Positions 52,956 through 64,000 of a stretch of 64,000 nt of DNA are shown piece by piece; the stretch's first letter is position 1; each line of letters starts with the position of its first letter. Origin of the DNA: Takashimella koratensis (lineage: Eukaryota; Basidiomycota; Tremellomycetes; Trichosporonales; Tetragoniomycetaceae); the NCBI GenBank assembly GCA_003116875.1, contig BCKT01000007.1, forward strand, positions 422,365 through 486,364. The letters are read 5' to 3'. Made by a program: the position numbers and the translations under genes. The notes beneath the pieces were generated by a model. That model did no database searches, was not told the DNA's origin, and was given only the letters and a program-made list of their open reading frames with translations.

Positions 52956-55900
52956 ATGTCATCCAGGTTCTACCCCTCTCTCCCTCATCCCCCTCATCCC
53001 CCTCATCCCACCTCTTCCTCCTCCCCATCTCTCTCCACCCCAACCCACGCCCACTCCCACCCCGTCTCTTCCGGTATGGAACCCACCCAGGTCTTCCCCA
53101 TGCCCTCTCTCCCTACTGAAGACGAGTCCACCCCAACCGAATCACAATTCGCCTGCGTCCTTCCCGCGCCCATTCTCCCCTCCGAAGAAGATGAAGCTCC
53201 GGAAGCCGAAGCAGAACCAGAACAATGCCCACTCTGCCCACCGAGTGGACCCTCTACCTCCGAGGTACTCGGTGATATCGGCTGGATCGAGTGTAATAAA
53301 TGCGACGAATGGTTCCATAGCGCATGTGTCTCTACACACCAAAGCAGCACGATCCCGGCGGGTGCTATCGTCGAAGGGGAGGACAAGGGACGGGCCAAGA
53401 GTGACTGGCCAAAGATGGTAGATAGATGGTGAGTTCAGCTATCAATACTATATCGAGCTGATCTTTTTACAGGTTCTGCCAAAAGTGTATCGATTACTCG
53501 ACGAGCCCAGATAACCCGAAACCTCCAAGACAGCCCCTCGTTGCGTCCTTGAAGAAGAGCTTGTTGAAGAAACGACCTGCACCGGCGACCGATCCCGCTG
53601 CCCAGGCGCCGTCCCCGTCACGGTCGAGCAAGCGTATAAGAGCCGAAGTCAAGAGCGAGGTCAAGAACGAGGTCAAGAGCGAGGTCAGGAGCGAGGTAGC
53701 GGATCAGGAACCCGCAAATCCCGAGGCGAGAGAGGAGCAAGCACAACCGCAAGCAGAAGCACTCGAGGCACGAGGGCGACCAAAACGACAGGCGGCTCTG
53801 CACGCTCCAGATTACGCAAATATGCACAACCATGTACCGACGCCAACGAGGACCTGGTTGGAGCTCATCAAGGACCCAGCGGCGACCGGGCGTGTCATTG
53901 GCGCTGGTGAGTGGGCTGCGACTAGACGCGAGCCTTGAGGAAGGAGGTGGAGTGGGGGGTGTGGACCAGAGGAGTAGGAAGCTATTGTTTCAATCACGAG
54001 TTTAGCTGACGACCACTTCCAAAGACGACTTCCCTCGCGTCCCTGGAGATCTGTTGTCACGCGACTGGCTCGACTCGACAGTTTCGTATCCCAAGTTCCC
54101 ACCTGAGATGTTCTGGGGAGACGCAAGGGAACCACTCGTTGTGCGGCCAGAGGACGGGGGGATTGAGAGTCTGGGAGGGAAGGTGCCTGGTCAGAACTTT
54201 ACGGTCGCGGATGTCGCTCGGCTTGTTGGACCCGACCGTATGGTTGATGTTATCGGTGGGTAGATGCAGCTTGAAATATCCTTGCAAATTCAGCTGACGC
54301 AACCCTCAGACGTCGCGACACAGCAATCGTCTCAGTGGAAACTGTCCAAATGGGCGACCTACCTCGCTGAATCCCAATCCTCCCGGGCGTCCCAACCCAC
54401 CGCGCCCTCCACCCCCGCACAGAAAGTATACAACATCATCTCCCTCGAGATCTCGGGTACAGAGTTGGCGAAACGCGTCCGACCACCAAAGATCGTGAGC
54501 GAGATCGATTGGGTGGATAACTTCTGGTACTTCAAGGGAGGGAAACAAGCTGTCGCGTCGGCGGCAGAGGCAGCGGCGAAAGAGGCGGTCAAGGAGGGCG
54601 AGGTTGGGAAAGGGGTGAATGGGGAAGCGCACGGGAAAGAGAAAGGTGGGAAGGAGAAGTTGGGGAAGGTGCAGAATTTGTGGCCGAAAGTGCAATTGTA
54701 TTGTTTGGTGAGTATGGGCGAGAAGGGTGGAGGGAGGCCCAGAATGCTGACAACCGCGATAGATGGGTATGCGAGATTCGTGGACGGTGAGTGGCTAGCT
54801 GGCAGGTGACCCAAGAGCTGATCACAAACTCTTACAGGACTGGCACGTCGACTTTGCCGCAAGCTCGGTGTACTACCACATCCACACTGGTTCCAAGGTG
54901 GGCGCGGTTCCGCTAGCTTGTATTTCTGTCTAGCTGATAATCGTCCCTCGTGGTTAGGTATTCTTCTTCATCCGCCCGACCGAGCGTAACCTCGCAGCGT
55001 ACAAAGAGTGTAAGCTGAAAGAACTTTGTGTTTGGTTGAAACCAGCTGACAGTTGTGACAGGGTCCGGTTCGGCAGAGATGCAGCAATCAGTCTGGTTGC
55101 CGGACAAATGTGACGGCGTCCGCAAGATCACTTTGAACCAGGGGGACACGATGTGAGTGAAAACCATATGGCCTTGGGCGGAGTTGATCGCTGACGCAAG
55201 ACAGGATCATCCCGGCAGGGTATATTCACGCGGTGGTGAGTCAAGGCTTGGAGGAGAACCTTTCAGGCAAAGGGGGAGATCTGACATCGCGCAGTACACG
55301 CCCATTGACTCGATCGTGTTTGGAGGCAACTTTTTGCATTCGTGAGTGGTCCGAGATTGCGTGAAGCCTCGTCAACTGACATTTCACATCAGATACAACA
55401 TCGAGGCTCGTAAGTCAACACGCAATTTAAAGGTTGTGTCTGACCACTTTGCAGAGCTACGCCTTCGACAAATTGAGATCGATACCAAGGTCCCACAACG
55501 TTTCCGCTTCCCTTTCTTCGAGAGGTAGGTGTAGCTGCATGTATCACTCCCAAACTAACCAACCCCAGGCTATGCTGGTACGTTGCCGACCGCTACTGTA
55601 CCGACTTGCGCAACCTACGTGCTTTCCGACCCTCTCGATCACCCTCTCCCCGCCTTCCCGCAACGCACGTCCTCCTTGGCCTCCTGCACCTGGCGCGGTT
55701 CCTCGTCTCCCAAGCCGACTTGATAGAAGACACGTCGGCAGACGACAAGGCTCGCCGATCTGCGTTTGATCGCGTCCCGACGGACGTGGCGGTGGATCCG
55801 TCGGGACTGCCGAGGGAATTGATGTGGAGAGTGGAGAGGGAGGTGCCGCTTGAGATGCGAGAAAGTGAAGCGGATGGCAAAGAGAAGATTGCAGATGGGA

Positions 55901-56635
55901 AGAAGGGAGGGAAGATTAGGGCCAGGAAGAGTACAGGAGGTGCAGGGGTGCAAGAACCAGTTCGCAAGTCGAGGAAATCGTCATCGTGAGTCAGATTTGG
56001 AATGGAAGAGTCGGATTGAAAGAAAAGGTCGGAGATAGCTGACCCTGCCGACGTCTAGGTTACGCGAATCGGTAGATGTGGGATCGAGTACGCCACAGGG
56101 GGAAGAGAACGGGATCAAGGTTGAGCCGGTGCCGGTGGATGTCGAGCCCGCGATCGTGATTGACAATGCGGCGAGCTCGGAACCCGCTCCAGTTCCAGCT
56201 CTGGACCCTGCTCCAGCCCAGATATCGGTCCCACTGACGTCAAGCGAAGTGCAGATGACAGAACCAGTCATGGAAAAGGAGCCAGTGGAGCAAACGGATA
56301 TGCCGAATGGAGATGTGGATGTCCCCGTCGAAGCAATCGTTGATGGGGAGGCGGAGGACGTAGGCGGGTCTGGCCATGCTGAACAGGCTGAGTCCGGGGT
56401 ACAAAGAGAGGTGAAAGAGAGCGCGGTCGTGCCGAACGGAGAAACCAAGGGTGTGGACAGTACTGTGGTGGATAAGGCAGGGGCAGAGGTGGAGGTGGAG
56501 CTGGTGGATGCGGTCAGAGAGAACGGCGTCAATGGTGCAACTTCTGAGGCCATGGACGTTGACGGAAACGCGGACACAGTGGGCGAAATTGAACCTCAAG
56601 GTCTAACGGACTTTGCTATTCACCCATCGGTGTGA
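52956..56635 (+). CDS. PHD-finger and JmjC histone demethylase (KDM2/JHDM1 family)
   Basis: Fe(II)/2-oxoglutarate demethylase, in this family acting on H3K36me1/2. The ATG at 52956 has the strong context CCACCATG. Order of parts: a Pro/Ser-rich start; a PHD finger from CPLC through [15 protein letters not shown] to WFCQKC; a basic linker with [18 protein letters not shown] repeats; the KDM2 entry [17 protein letters not shown] and [12 protein letters not shown]; then the JmjC domain with the metal pair in [14 protein letters not shown], and the distal His in [19 protein letters not shown]. An acidic Glu/Val-rich C-terminal tail of about 180 residues ends HPSV at 56635. About ten short introns occur. 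The fission-yeast Jhd1-like members are shorter. Together with HP1 it is the second chromatin regulator in the window. Confidence 0.9.
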
Positions 56636-57096
56636 TGCAATGCTCACCTCTGGTGATCTTCCAGCCTCATTGCGATCATCTCCCCTCTCTGCACGCCTGT
56701 ACAACTGTATGCTTCCATATGTGTTCTATACCTGTCCCTCCTGCTATACTGTACCCTGCACACTGTCACCCACCCACCCTGACTCCCCGACCTCCAGACA
56801 AAGTTACCGAGCTGTTCGCTCCAAACACGACCTGGAATCAATCCATGCATCGTATCATGTTACATTTCCACATCTGCTCAAGGACGTGAACCAACGGGAA
56901 GCGTACCACAGGAGACTTGATGGGTAGCCGGCGGACACCCAAGTGGAGCGGGTCACCGAGACGGATCTCACGAGATATAGTATCGGTCTCTAAGCGGTAT
57001 ATCAACGCAACATCAGCTCTGCTTTCCACATAGGCTATATCTGAAACTATCTTGGCATTTTCGTTGATTCTCATGCACTGAAATCGCAGCTCAGAC
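56636..57096. other. Convergent intergenic region, KDM2 / URK1
   Basis: This is 3' UTR sequence of both genes. I see no gene or repeat. Confidence 0.5.
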
Positions 57097-59931
57097 TCAC
57101 CCGATATGTCCCATCCCTTTTCAAGAGAATCAGACAGCATTGAGTAGTAAGAGCCGTCAGCAACGACTCTGATAAATAACTGCCCATGAGAAGCTGAAAA
57201 CCAAACTTACCTGGTGATACAACCCAAGCGCGTTTCTCAGTCGCCACTCCGTCTTTCTTCCTCGAGAATTGTAACCTTTCAAAGACTTTAACGGGGACTC
57301 GATAATCCGCAGACCCATGCTGTTCACCCAAAGCTGCACGTTCATCTTCTCCTTCCCCTTGCATCACTTGACCCGCCTCGTCCTGCCCTAATCCATGGTC
57401 CGTTCCATCCCCGTCTCCTTCCCCTCCGCTGAGTCCATACAAACTCGGCGACCCTTCCATTTCCTCGTCGAATGCATCCACATCAACCACGCGCATCGCA
57501 AAGTCTGGATCACCAGAGGCTTCGCCAACCATCTGTGTCGCAGAAAGTGGGAAGTGCATCTCGTCCAGACCCGAATCGATGGCCGCGGTTACGACGCGGA
57601 CGGCGGGGAAAGCTCGGTGGACGGTTCGGACGGCGTGGCGGGAGACGAGGTAGGTGAGGAAGACGATATTGCGTTCTGTGAGTACAACACAACAGTGAGT
57701 ACAGCGATTAACACATTGTGACGGAGGAGGTAGCAGTCGTCAGCTCGAGTCAAGGTCAAAATAATCTGAAAGATGGTCCAGTTGCCCAGGAAGAACTCAC
57801 CAAGGACGCCGTGGTCGAGTAGGACTCGAATCGCCATCACTGACAACGTCAATACAGTTTTCCCAATATCAACTACACTCACAGGCGGCCGCGCCCGTAC
57901 CCATCTGCGAATCAAGGAGCAAAACCGAAACGCTCGCACTCGTCTCTGCCGACTTTATACACTGTGGAAGCTTGACATTGAGCAAGAGCGGTTCGCCAGT
58001 TTTAGGGTCGGACTGGATAAGGAGCGCGCCGATGGGTACGTCACGGATGACTCGACGGAGACCGTGTGAGAAAGGACCCCCGGACCGGAGGATGGAGACG
58101 CCGACCACAGGCTGCGCGGGTCAGCGACAAGTTCAGATGGCGGGGTTGAGGGAAGAGATATGGTAGTATGTATGAGATAGAGTTGGAGAGCAGACGCCCG
58201 ATTCGAGAGAGATGCGACTCACGCTCTTCGCTGGGGCCAGACCGTTGTAGGTCGTCCCTGTAGGCGTCTGAATTTGCTTCGACTCAAAAGGTAAGAGCGA
58301 TAACGCTCGCTCAACGATCAATGTCGACAGCCTGTCTGCGTAGAAGATGAAATCTCCCCGCGTTGTCGTTTGGTCTCGCAGGATAGTCATGATCCCCTGT
58401 TCGAGAAATCAACATCAGATACTTGATAAACTTGAAGAAGCGGAACGAAGGGGTACAAGTATAGCTCACCAAAAGCTGGTTGGTCTGTTCGAGCAAAACT
58501 ACACCGTCATCCTCCATATTGCCCACATCGTCGTCCCGCGTTGGACTGGCAAGCATGTTACGGAAACGTAACGACCTAGCCTCGAGTTGTCGCTTCACGT
58601 GCGTCACGAGGAGCTCAATGGCGGTCTCGTTGTTTGACCCGGGTACAATCTGGAAGAGTGCAGGTGAGCAAATATATAGACCAAAATCTTTGTGAAGAGG
58701 CGACTCACGATATCGGCAAACTTGGACGAGGGCTGAACAAAGTTGTCGTAGCTACTTTTGACAAAGCGGAAGTACTGCGATGGTTAGCGAGGGTCGATGC
58801 ACCTCTGGTATTCGACACACTTGGTCCAAGATCCCATGGACGTCTCGTCCCCGCTCTACAGTGTCTCGCTTGATTCGGCGGCCCAGCATCACGTCTGAAT
58901 CGCAGTTCTGATAAAGTGTAAGCTTGGACAATGGAATCTTGTACAAAAACTTACGACAAAGACTTTGAGGTCGTAGTGTTTCCGCATCTCGGGAGATTGG
59001 AGTGCCATGATCCCTTCGCTGCAGGCGGTCAGTGACTCGCTCGAGGGAAGGAGGTTTGGGTAATAACTCACACGATAATGACGCTAGCGCCGTAGAGGTA
59101 TTTCTTTTCGGGCATGCGTTCTGTTCGTCAGAACAAGGTAGCAGCGGGTGCTCACGATGGTGGTTGAAGGAGTACACCGGAATCTGATTCTGTCAGCTGT
59201 GCAAGTTTGTGTGCTCGTTGCTCAACTCACCTCTGTTGCTCGCCCATGCTTGAGGTTGTCAAGGCACTGATATCAGCGTGTCTCTTAATATGCGCTCACT
59301 TTTGCGAACAACGCCATATCGATCGAGTCGGGATGATCTGAACAAAGTCAGACTCACGCCCTTACCCGTTCTCCACGAGTCCTCCTTCCTATACATCCCC
59401 TCCTCCTCTCCTTTCCAGAAGCACTCACCAAGGTCCAGGTCGTTCTTGAACGCAAGCTCGACCTCCTCGGGCGTGTGGTGACGATAGAATGCATCTTGGG
59501 AGAGGATCAAAACGGTTGGGATCCAGTCGAGCGCGGAGAGGATAGCCCGTGCGACCGAGGTCTGACATGCGCGATTAACATATGAACGTGTTTGAGCTTT
59601 CAGCGATGACACAGGCTCAGCTCGAATCGGGCCATGAGTGCATGTAAGAAACTCCGAGATCAGAGCAGCGGCATACCATCGCACCGAGTAGCAGTGAAAT
59701 GTTCAAAACCCAACAACATACCTTGCCTGACGAGCTGCCACCTGCGATCCCAATGACATAGGCGTCCACCGTCTTCCCGTCGGGCCCATACCACGGCGCC
59801 CTGCCGTGTGACGCGACGACGGTGTTTTTCACTTTGGCCGCTCCGCCCGTGGTTCGAGACAGCAATCGGGGGCGCTGCTTCGGCGGCGCGAGGGAGGCTG
59901 CAGAGGTCGGGGGAGCTGGTGTGGTCGGCAT
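57097..59931 (-). CDS. URK1: Uridine/cytidine kinase with UPRT-like domain (Urk1)
   Basis: Phosphorylates uridine and cytidine in pyrimidine salvage. The start at 59931 gives a Pro/Ala/Ser-rich leader, then AYVIGIAGGSSSGK, the Walker A loop; the next exon supplies TSVARAILSAL after an intron. The kinase part continues ILSQDAFYRHHT, HPDSIDMALF, PVYSFNHH, VIIVEGIMAL and RRIKRDTVERGRD. The second half is uracil phosphoribosyltransferase-like: GIMTILRDQTTTRGDFIFYAD, GVSILRSGGPFSHGLRRV, LLLDSQMGTGAAA. The C-terminus has an acidic insert (about 57380-57480) and ends PGMGHIG after a splice that puts the TGA at 57097; the longer ending of the usual UPRT fold is missing. About 14 short introns are seen. 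Tail-to-tail with KDM2. Confidence 0.9.
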
Positions 59932-60320
59932 GCTCGGTGGTGGTGGTGGTGATGAAAGTCATTCAGCTATCAGCGAGCAGCAAGATACCAGGTGCGATGC
60001 TAGCCGGCGGAGATGAGACAGTGTCCGTCGCACCTGAGTGATAAGCTCCGAGTGGCGTACACGTCATTTCCTCTGGTGACCCTGAGATGCGTTGAATCAT
60101 TTCTCGTCGCGGCAGACCGGCCCTTGTTGTTGACAAACAAATCATCCATCTCAGCATCCACACCATCCACTTCCCTCACCCGCACCCCGCTCGGCAGACC
60201 ACAACATACGGTGTACCAAACGAACAGAGATCGAAAGAACAATCACCACAAGCAACTGCCAACCTATCTCTCTCGCTTGATCCCACTTCACGCCGCTTGT
60301 TCCCTCCCTGAACCCCCGCG
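59932..60320. promoter_or_regulatory. Divergent promoter, URK1 / XMAP215
   Basis: The two starts are 389 bases apart. GGTGGTGGTGGTGATG precedes the URK1 ATG on the + strand, which is a C/T/A-rich leader on the coding strand. No TATA box is visible. Confidence 0.45.
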
Positions 60321-63300
60321 ATGGACGGCGAACCGCCCCAGGAGGAAGACTTTTCGCAGATCCCCTTGGTCGAGCGCAGCCAACACAAGGTGAGTATCTC
60401 TTCATTCAACCCAACACACCCTTGTCTCATATCACTACCATGTTAAACCTCGCTCCACTGTGTTCTCATCGCCTAATGCTGACACCTTCCCGCCCCACCT
60501 CTCATCTTTTCTCGTTCAACAGAACTGGAAAGCGCGGTTATCAGCATATACCGATGTGATTGCGAAATCAGCAAAGACGGCGTCGGATAACGACCCGTTC
60601 TTCAGACCTTACGTCTCGGACGGCTCGCTGCTGTGAGTTCTCATCGATATCGCGGTTCTGGGTGTTGTTGCTTACGATGGTAGGAAAAAATGGTGTCTCG
60701 ATGCAAACGCCGTGGCTCAGGAGAAAGGTATCGAAGCTGTTCTCGCGATCGTTACCAACAGCGGGGAGACAAGTGCAAAGTGGGTCTGAAGATAAAGGGA
60801 ACTGGAGGCGAACCACTGACGTGACTAGGACGAGGGCAGAGGTCGTCCCGGGGTTGGTGGAGAAGGCGCTTGGAAACACACGAGCAGGGACGAAGCGGAA
60901 AGGAGCTGATCTGTGTGCGATGTATGTCGAGGTGGAGAATAGTGGAGAGGGTGTCGTGGTGAGTCTGGAGCGGTTCTACTTGTGTTGGATCACTAAATGT
61001 TATAGACGGACGTGCTCGTTGGATTAGATTCGAAACAACCCAAAGTCGTCGCGGGTAACGTCTCCTGTCTCAAGGAGCTTGTCGAGTAAGTACTACTTCA
61101 GGTCTATCGCTCATGACCTAGGTCTTTCGGTGTCACCGCACTTGGCAACGTCAAACTCTTGCTCAAAGCGCTGCCCAAGATCTTTGCCCACTCGGACAAG
61201 ACCGTTCGCGCCGAAGGCACCGCCCTCACACTAGCGCTCTACACGTACCTCGGCCCCGCTCTTCTCCCCGCTTTGGCCGACTTGAAACCGGTTCAGATGA
61301 CCGAGTTGCAAAAATCTTTCGACTCGCTGGATGCAGAGGGCAAGGGCGCGGGAACCGGTAAACCAACGCGATGGACACGAAAAGTCCAGCGGGAGCGGGA
61401 ATCAGCCGAGGCAGCGGGTGGTGGTGGGGATGAGGCCGAGGGTGGGGACGCTGCCGGCGGCGAGGAACCAGCAGCTGTTGACCCAATGTCGCTTCTCGAT
61501 CCCGTCGACGCCATCTCCAAGTTCCCCAGCGACCTGATGGACCGACTCGCATCGGCCAAATGGAAGGATAGGCTCGAAGCCATCGAGGAGTGCAACAAAT
61601 TCCTCGCCCAACCACAGAACAAGCGGATCTCGGATTCGAATGTCGACGCCTACGGCTCACTCGTGCAGACATTGGGAAGCAAGTGCAAGAGCGACGCAAA
61701 CGTCAACGTCGTGATCGAGGCTGCGAAGCTGTTGGAGGGTCTGGCGCAGGGACTGGGGAAACCGTTCGGGCGGTATAAGGGTGTGACTCTGGCAGAGTGT
61801 TTGGAGAGATTGAAGGAGAGGAAGGCAAATGTCGTTGAAGCGTTGGGCAAGGCGCTGGATGCGATTTTCCTTTCGGTGAGTGGTGATGTCAGGCGAAAGT
61901 CATGCTGACATCGGTGAATAGACAACAATCAACGACATTGTGGAAGAAGTACTCGCCGCGTCTAAATCCAAGAACCCTCAAGTGAAAGAAGGCGCACTGA
62001 AATTCCTTCACCGATCTCTACAGGCGACCACAACAGCACCGGGCAAAGACCAAGTCAAGCCCATGGCCGAGGGCCTCGTCTCGCTCCTAGGCGACAGCGC
62101 AGAACCCGTCCGCGCCTCCGCTGCCGAGTGTCTTGGAACCATGATGAAGATTCTCGGCGAGCGAGCGTTCAACCCTTACGTCGAGGGAGTGGCCGAGTTG
62201 CAGATGGCCAAAGTCAAGGACGCGTTTGGGCGAGCAGAGATCAAGTATAGGCCAGGAGGGGCTGGGGCAGCAAAGCCTGCGCCAAAACCGGTTGCAGCGA
62301 AGCCTGCCGCAAGACCTACTGCACCTGTCAAGAAGGTGAGCTGCTTTTATCACAGTCGCTAATATCACTCGCAGACACAGGATCCACCATCGTCACCGCC
62401 TATCAAGGCGTCTGGGAAATTCAACACCGATTTCTTGGTGGACGAGCTTGCACCTCCGACCAAAGCACCGCCGGCGAGATTCGCACGACCAAATGTGAGT
62501 ACACTAAAGCTGACACTCCTGACAACTAGGCACTCAAACCAGCCGCCTCCCCTCCCAAACCCACTCCCGCACCAAAGGCTCCTACCCCCGCTGCCCGGCC
62601 AGCGCCGGCCGCGGCTGGGCCATCCAAGCCCGCTGCATCCAAAGCTGGCGCCTCGAAAACTCTTGCAGTGTCTCCGTCCGAACCAGTCAAGTACCGCTTC
62701 ACTCCCGAGGACGCCGCCGCGCAGGCCGAGTCGTCCATCCCCGCCGACTACCACACCAAGCTCGCTGACGCCGCATGGAAAACCCGTCTCGAGGCCGGCG
62801 AAGAGATGGTCAAGTGGGTTGGCGAAGACGGGGGCGCCGAAGCTGTTGATAGCGAAGTCATGATGCGGTTCCTCAGCAAGACGCCAGGCTGGGGCGAGAA
62901 GAACTTTCAGGTCTCAGGGAAGCTGTATCAGGTCATGGCGATCATGGCGGAGAAGAGCCCTTCGTTTGGGAAACCAGCAGCGGCATTGACAATTGGACAT
63001 TTGACGGATAAATTGGGTGATCTAAAATTGAAGAAGCCTGCAGGAGACGCGTTGACCGCAATGGCGGAGAGGACGTCGTTGGCGTTTGTCTTGGCGCAAT
63101 GTAAGTGGAAATCATGGGTTTTAGCTGACATGGGCAGCGTACGAGCCAATGTCAAAGCAAAAAGCACCAAAAGCGCTTGCCGATGCTTTGACGTGGATCA
63201 AACAGCAGGTTATCGAGTTTGGGATTGGAGGGATACCTCTGCGCGATCTGATCTCATTCGTCAAGACAGCGTTGGGGAACCCGAATGCGTTGGTGCGATC

Positions 63301-64000
63301 AAGTGCGACGCAGCTGCTCGTGCAGGTCAAGATCTTTGTCGGCGCAGGTAAGGGACGAGCTATCACACGAGAATGCTGATGGGCTCAGATATCTCTGGCT
63401 TCATCGAGGACCTCAACCCGCAATTGCTCTCGACAATCAACAGCGAGTTTGACAAGGCCGCGGGTCAAACACCTCCCGAGCCGACCCGTCAGCAAGCCGA
63501 CCTGAAAGAAGTCGCTGCAGCTCCCGGGAAAGGAGGCAAAACCGGGGGTGCCGACCCTCTGGACGACCTCATCCCTCGTGTCGATCTCGACAAGCTCGTT
63601 GCGTCGACATCAGTGGTAGCCGATGCTCGGAGCGACGCGTGGAAGACTCGAAAGGAGGCATTCGACGCACTCAACGCCTTACTCGATATCAAGTCCAACT
63701 CGCGCCTCAAGCCGAACATGGGCGAGATTGGCGGGGTCTTGAAAAAGGCAACGGCGGATACCAATCTCGCTGTGAAGATGCTTGCTCTCGGAATCATTAG
63801 CAAGATTGCGACGGGCATGGGCCAGCCGTTTGAGAAGTATACTCGGTTGTTGGTCGCGCCCGTCGCTGCTGTGTGCGCGGACCAGAAGGCGACGACCCGC
63901 TCGGCAGCGCTTGCCTCGTTGACTGTGATTGCAGACGCGTGCGGTGGTCTCGACAGCATGTACGTGGGTCTCGCTGCGAGTCTCGAGAGCACCAACCCGG
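60321..64000 (+). CDS. XMAP215/Dis1/TOG microtubule polymerase (3'-incomplete)
   Basis: Binds tubulin through TOG domains and speeds growth at microtubule plus ends; it acts at kinetochores and spindle poles. The start MDGEPPQEEDFSQIPLVER at 60321 leads into TOG1 (HKNWKARLSAYTDVIAK). TOG2 begins near SAKWKDRLEAIEECNKFLA, TOG3 near DAAWKTRLEAGEEMVKWVG and TOG4 near DAWKTRKEAFDALNALLD. The Trp in each Trp-Lys-x-Arg turn, which contacts tubulin in this family, is kept. Linkers are Ala/Pro/Lys-rich. The reading frame runs off the right edge at 64000, so length and C-terminus are unknown. At least four TOG domains places it with the long forms of animals and basidiomycetes, not the two-TOG Stu2/Alp14. 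About nine introns lie within the window. Confidence 0.92.

Overview
The window is nuclear DNA of a filamentous or yeast-like fungus, most probably a basidiomycete; the class Tremellomycetes (Cryptococcus/Trichosporon relatives) is my inference from style, not a proven placement. The signs are intron-dense genes with very short introns (about 30 to 120 nt), donors that are almost always GTGAGT or a close variant, branch sites of the CTGAC or CTAAC type a few bases before the acceptor, pyrimidine-rich promoters, GC-rich coding sequence, and a gene set that includes HP1, PIL1, KDM2-type JmjC, tandem laccases and a WetA-like regulator. There are no bacterial genes, rRNA, CRISPR or intact transposons. 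I found no tRNA that folds.

Layout, left to right. A ferric reductase (930-3473 +) converges on mitochondrial GatB (3901-6292 -). GatB shares a divergent promoter with a SCAMP (6790-8635 +), which converges on the eisosome protein PIL1 (9265-12093 -). A Met/Gly/Tyr-rich protein built from tiny exons (13509-14708 +) is followed by chaperonin CCT4 (15328-17881 -), divergent from the GPI-transamidase subunit PIG-T/GPI16 (18187-20436 +). Then come a trifunctional C1-tetrahydrofolate synthase (21224-24441 +) and a PTC7-type PP2C phosphatase (24719-26156 +). The middle is more accessory: two tandem secreted multicopper oxidases (26382-29051 - and 31319-34163 -) with 2 to 3 kb gene-poor flanks. An HP1/Swi6 chromodomain protein (37095-38445 -) is divergent from an arginase (38683-40466 +), followed by the calcium sensor NCS-1 (41277-42676 +). 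A WetA-like developmental regulator (43615-45909 -) has a very long upstream region containing a (TCCCCCC)12 array. The right end holds a membrane-anchored M24 peptidase (50508-52516 -), a PHD-JmjC KDM2 demethylase (52956-56635 +), uridine kinase URK1 (57097-59931 -), and the start of an XMAP215/Dis1 TOG protein that runs off the window (60321-64000 +).

Most genes are housekeeping. The ferric reductase and the multicopper oxidases are redox enzymes of the cell surface or outside. SCAMP and PIL1 both act at the plasma membrane and endocytic sites, and they carry the same repeated motif in their convergent 3' regions. HP1 and KDM2 are both chromatin regulators. The most interesting items are the Met/Gly/Tyr-rich micro-exon gene, the WetA-type regulator with its long leader, the SCAMP/PIL1 3' inverted repeat, and the lysine at the usual axial-ligand position of both multicopper oxidases.

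Exon coordinates were worked out by eye from splice signals, reading frame and family motifs. They are given where the frames closed exactly; elsewhere only the gene span is claimed.
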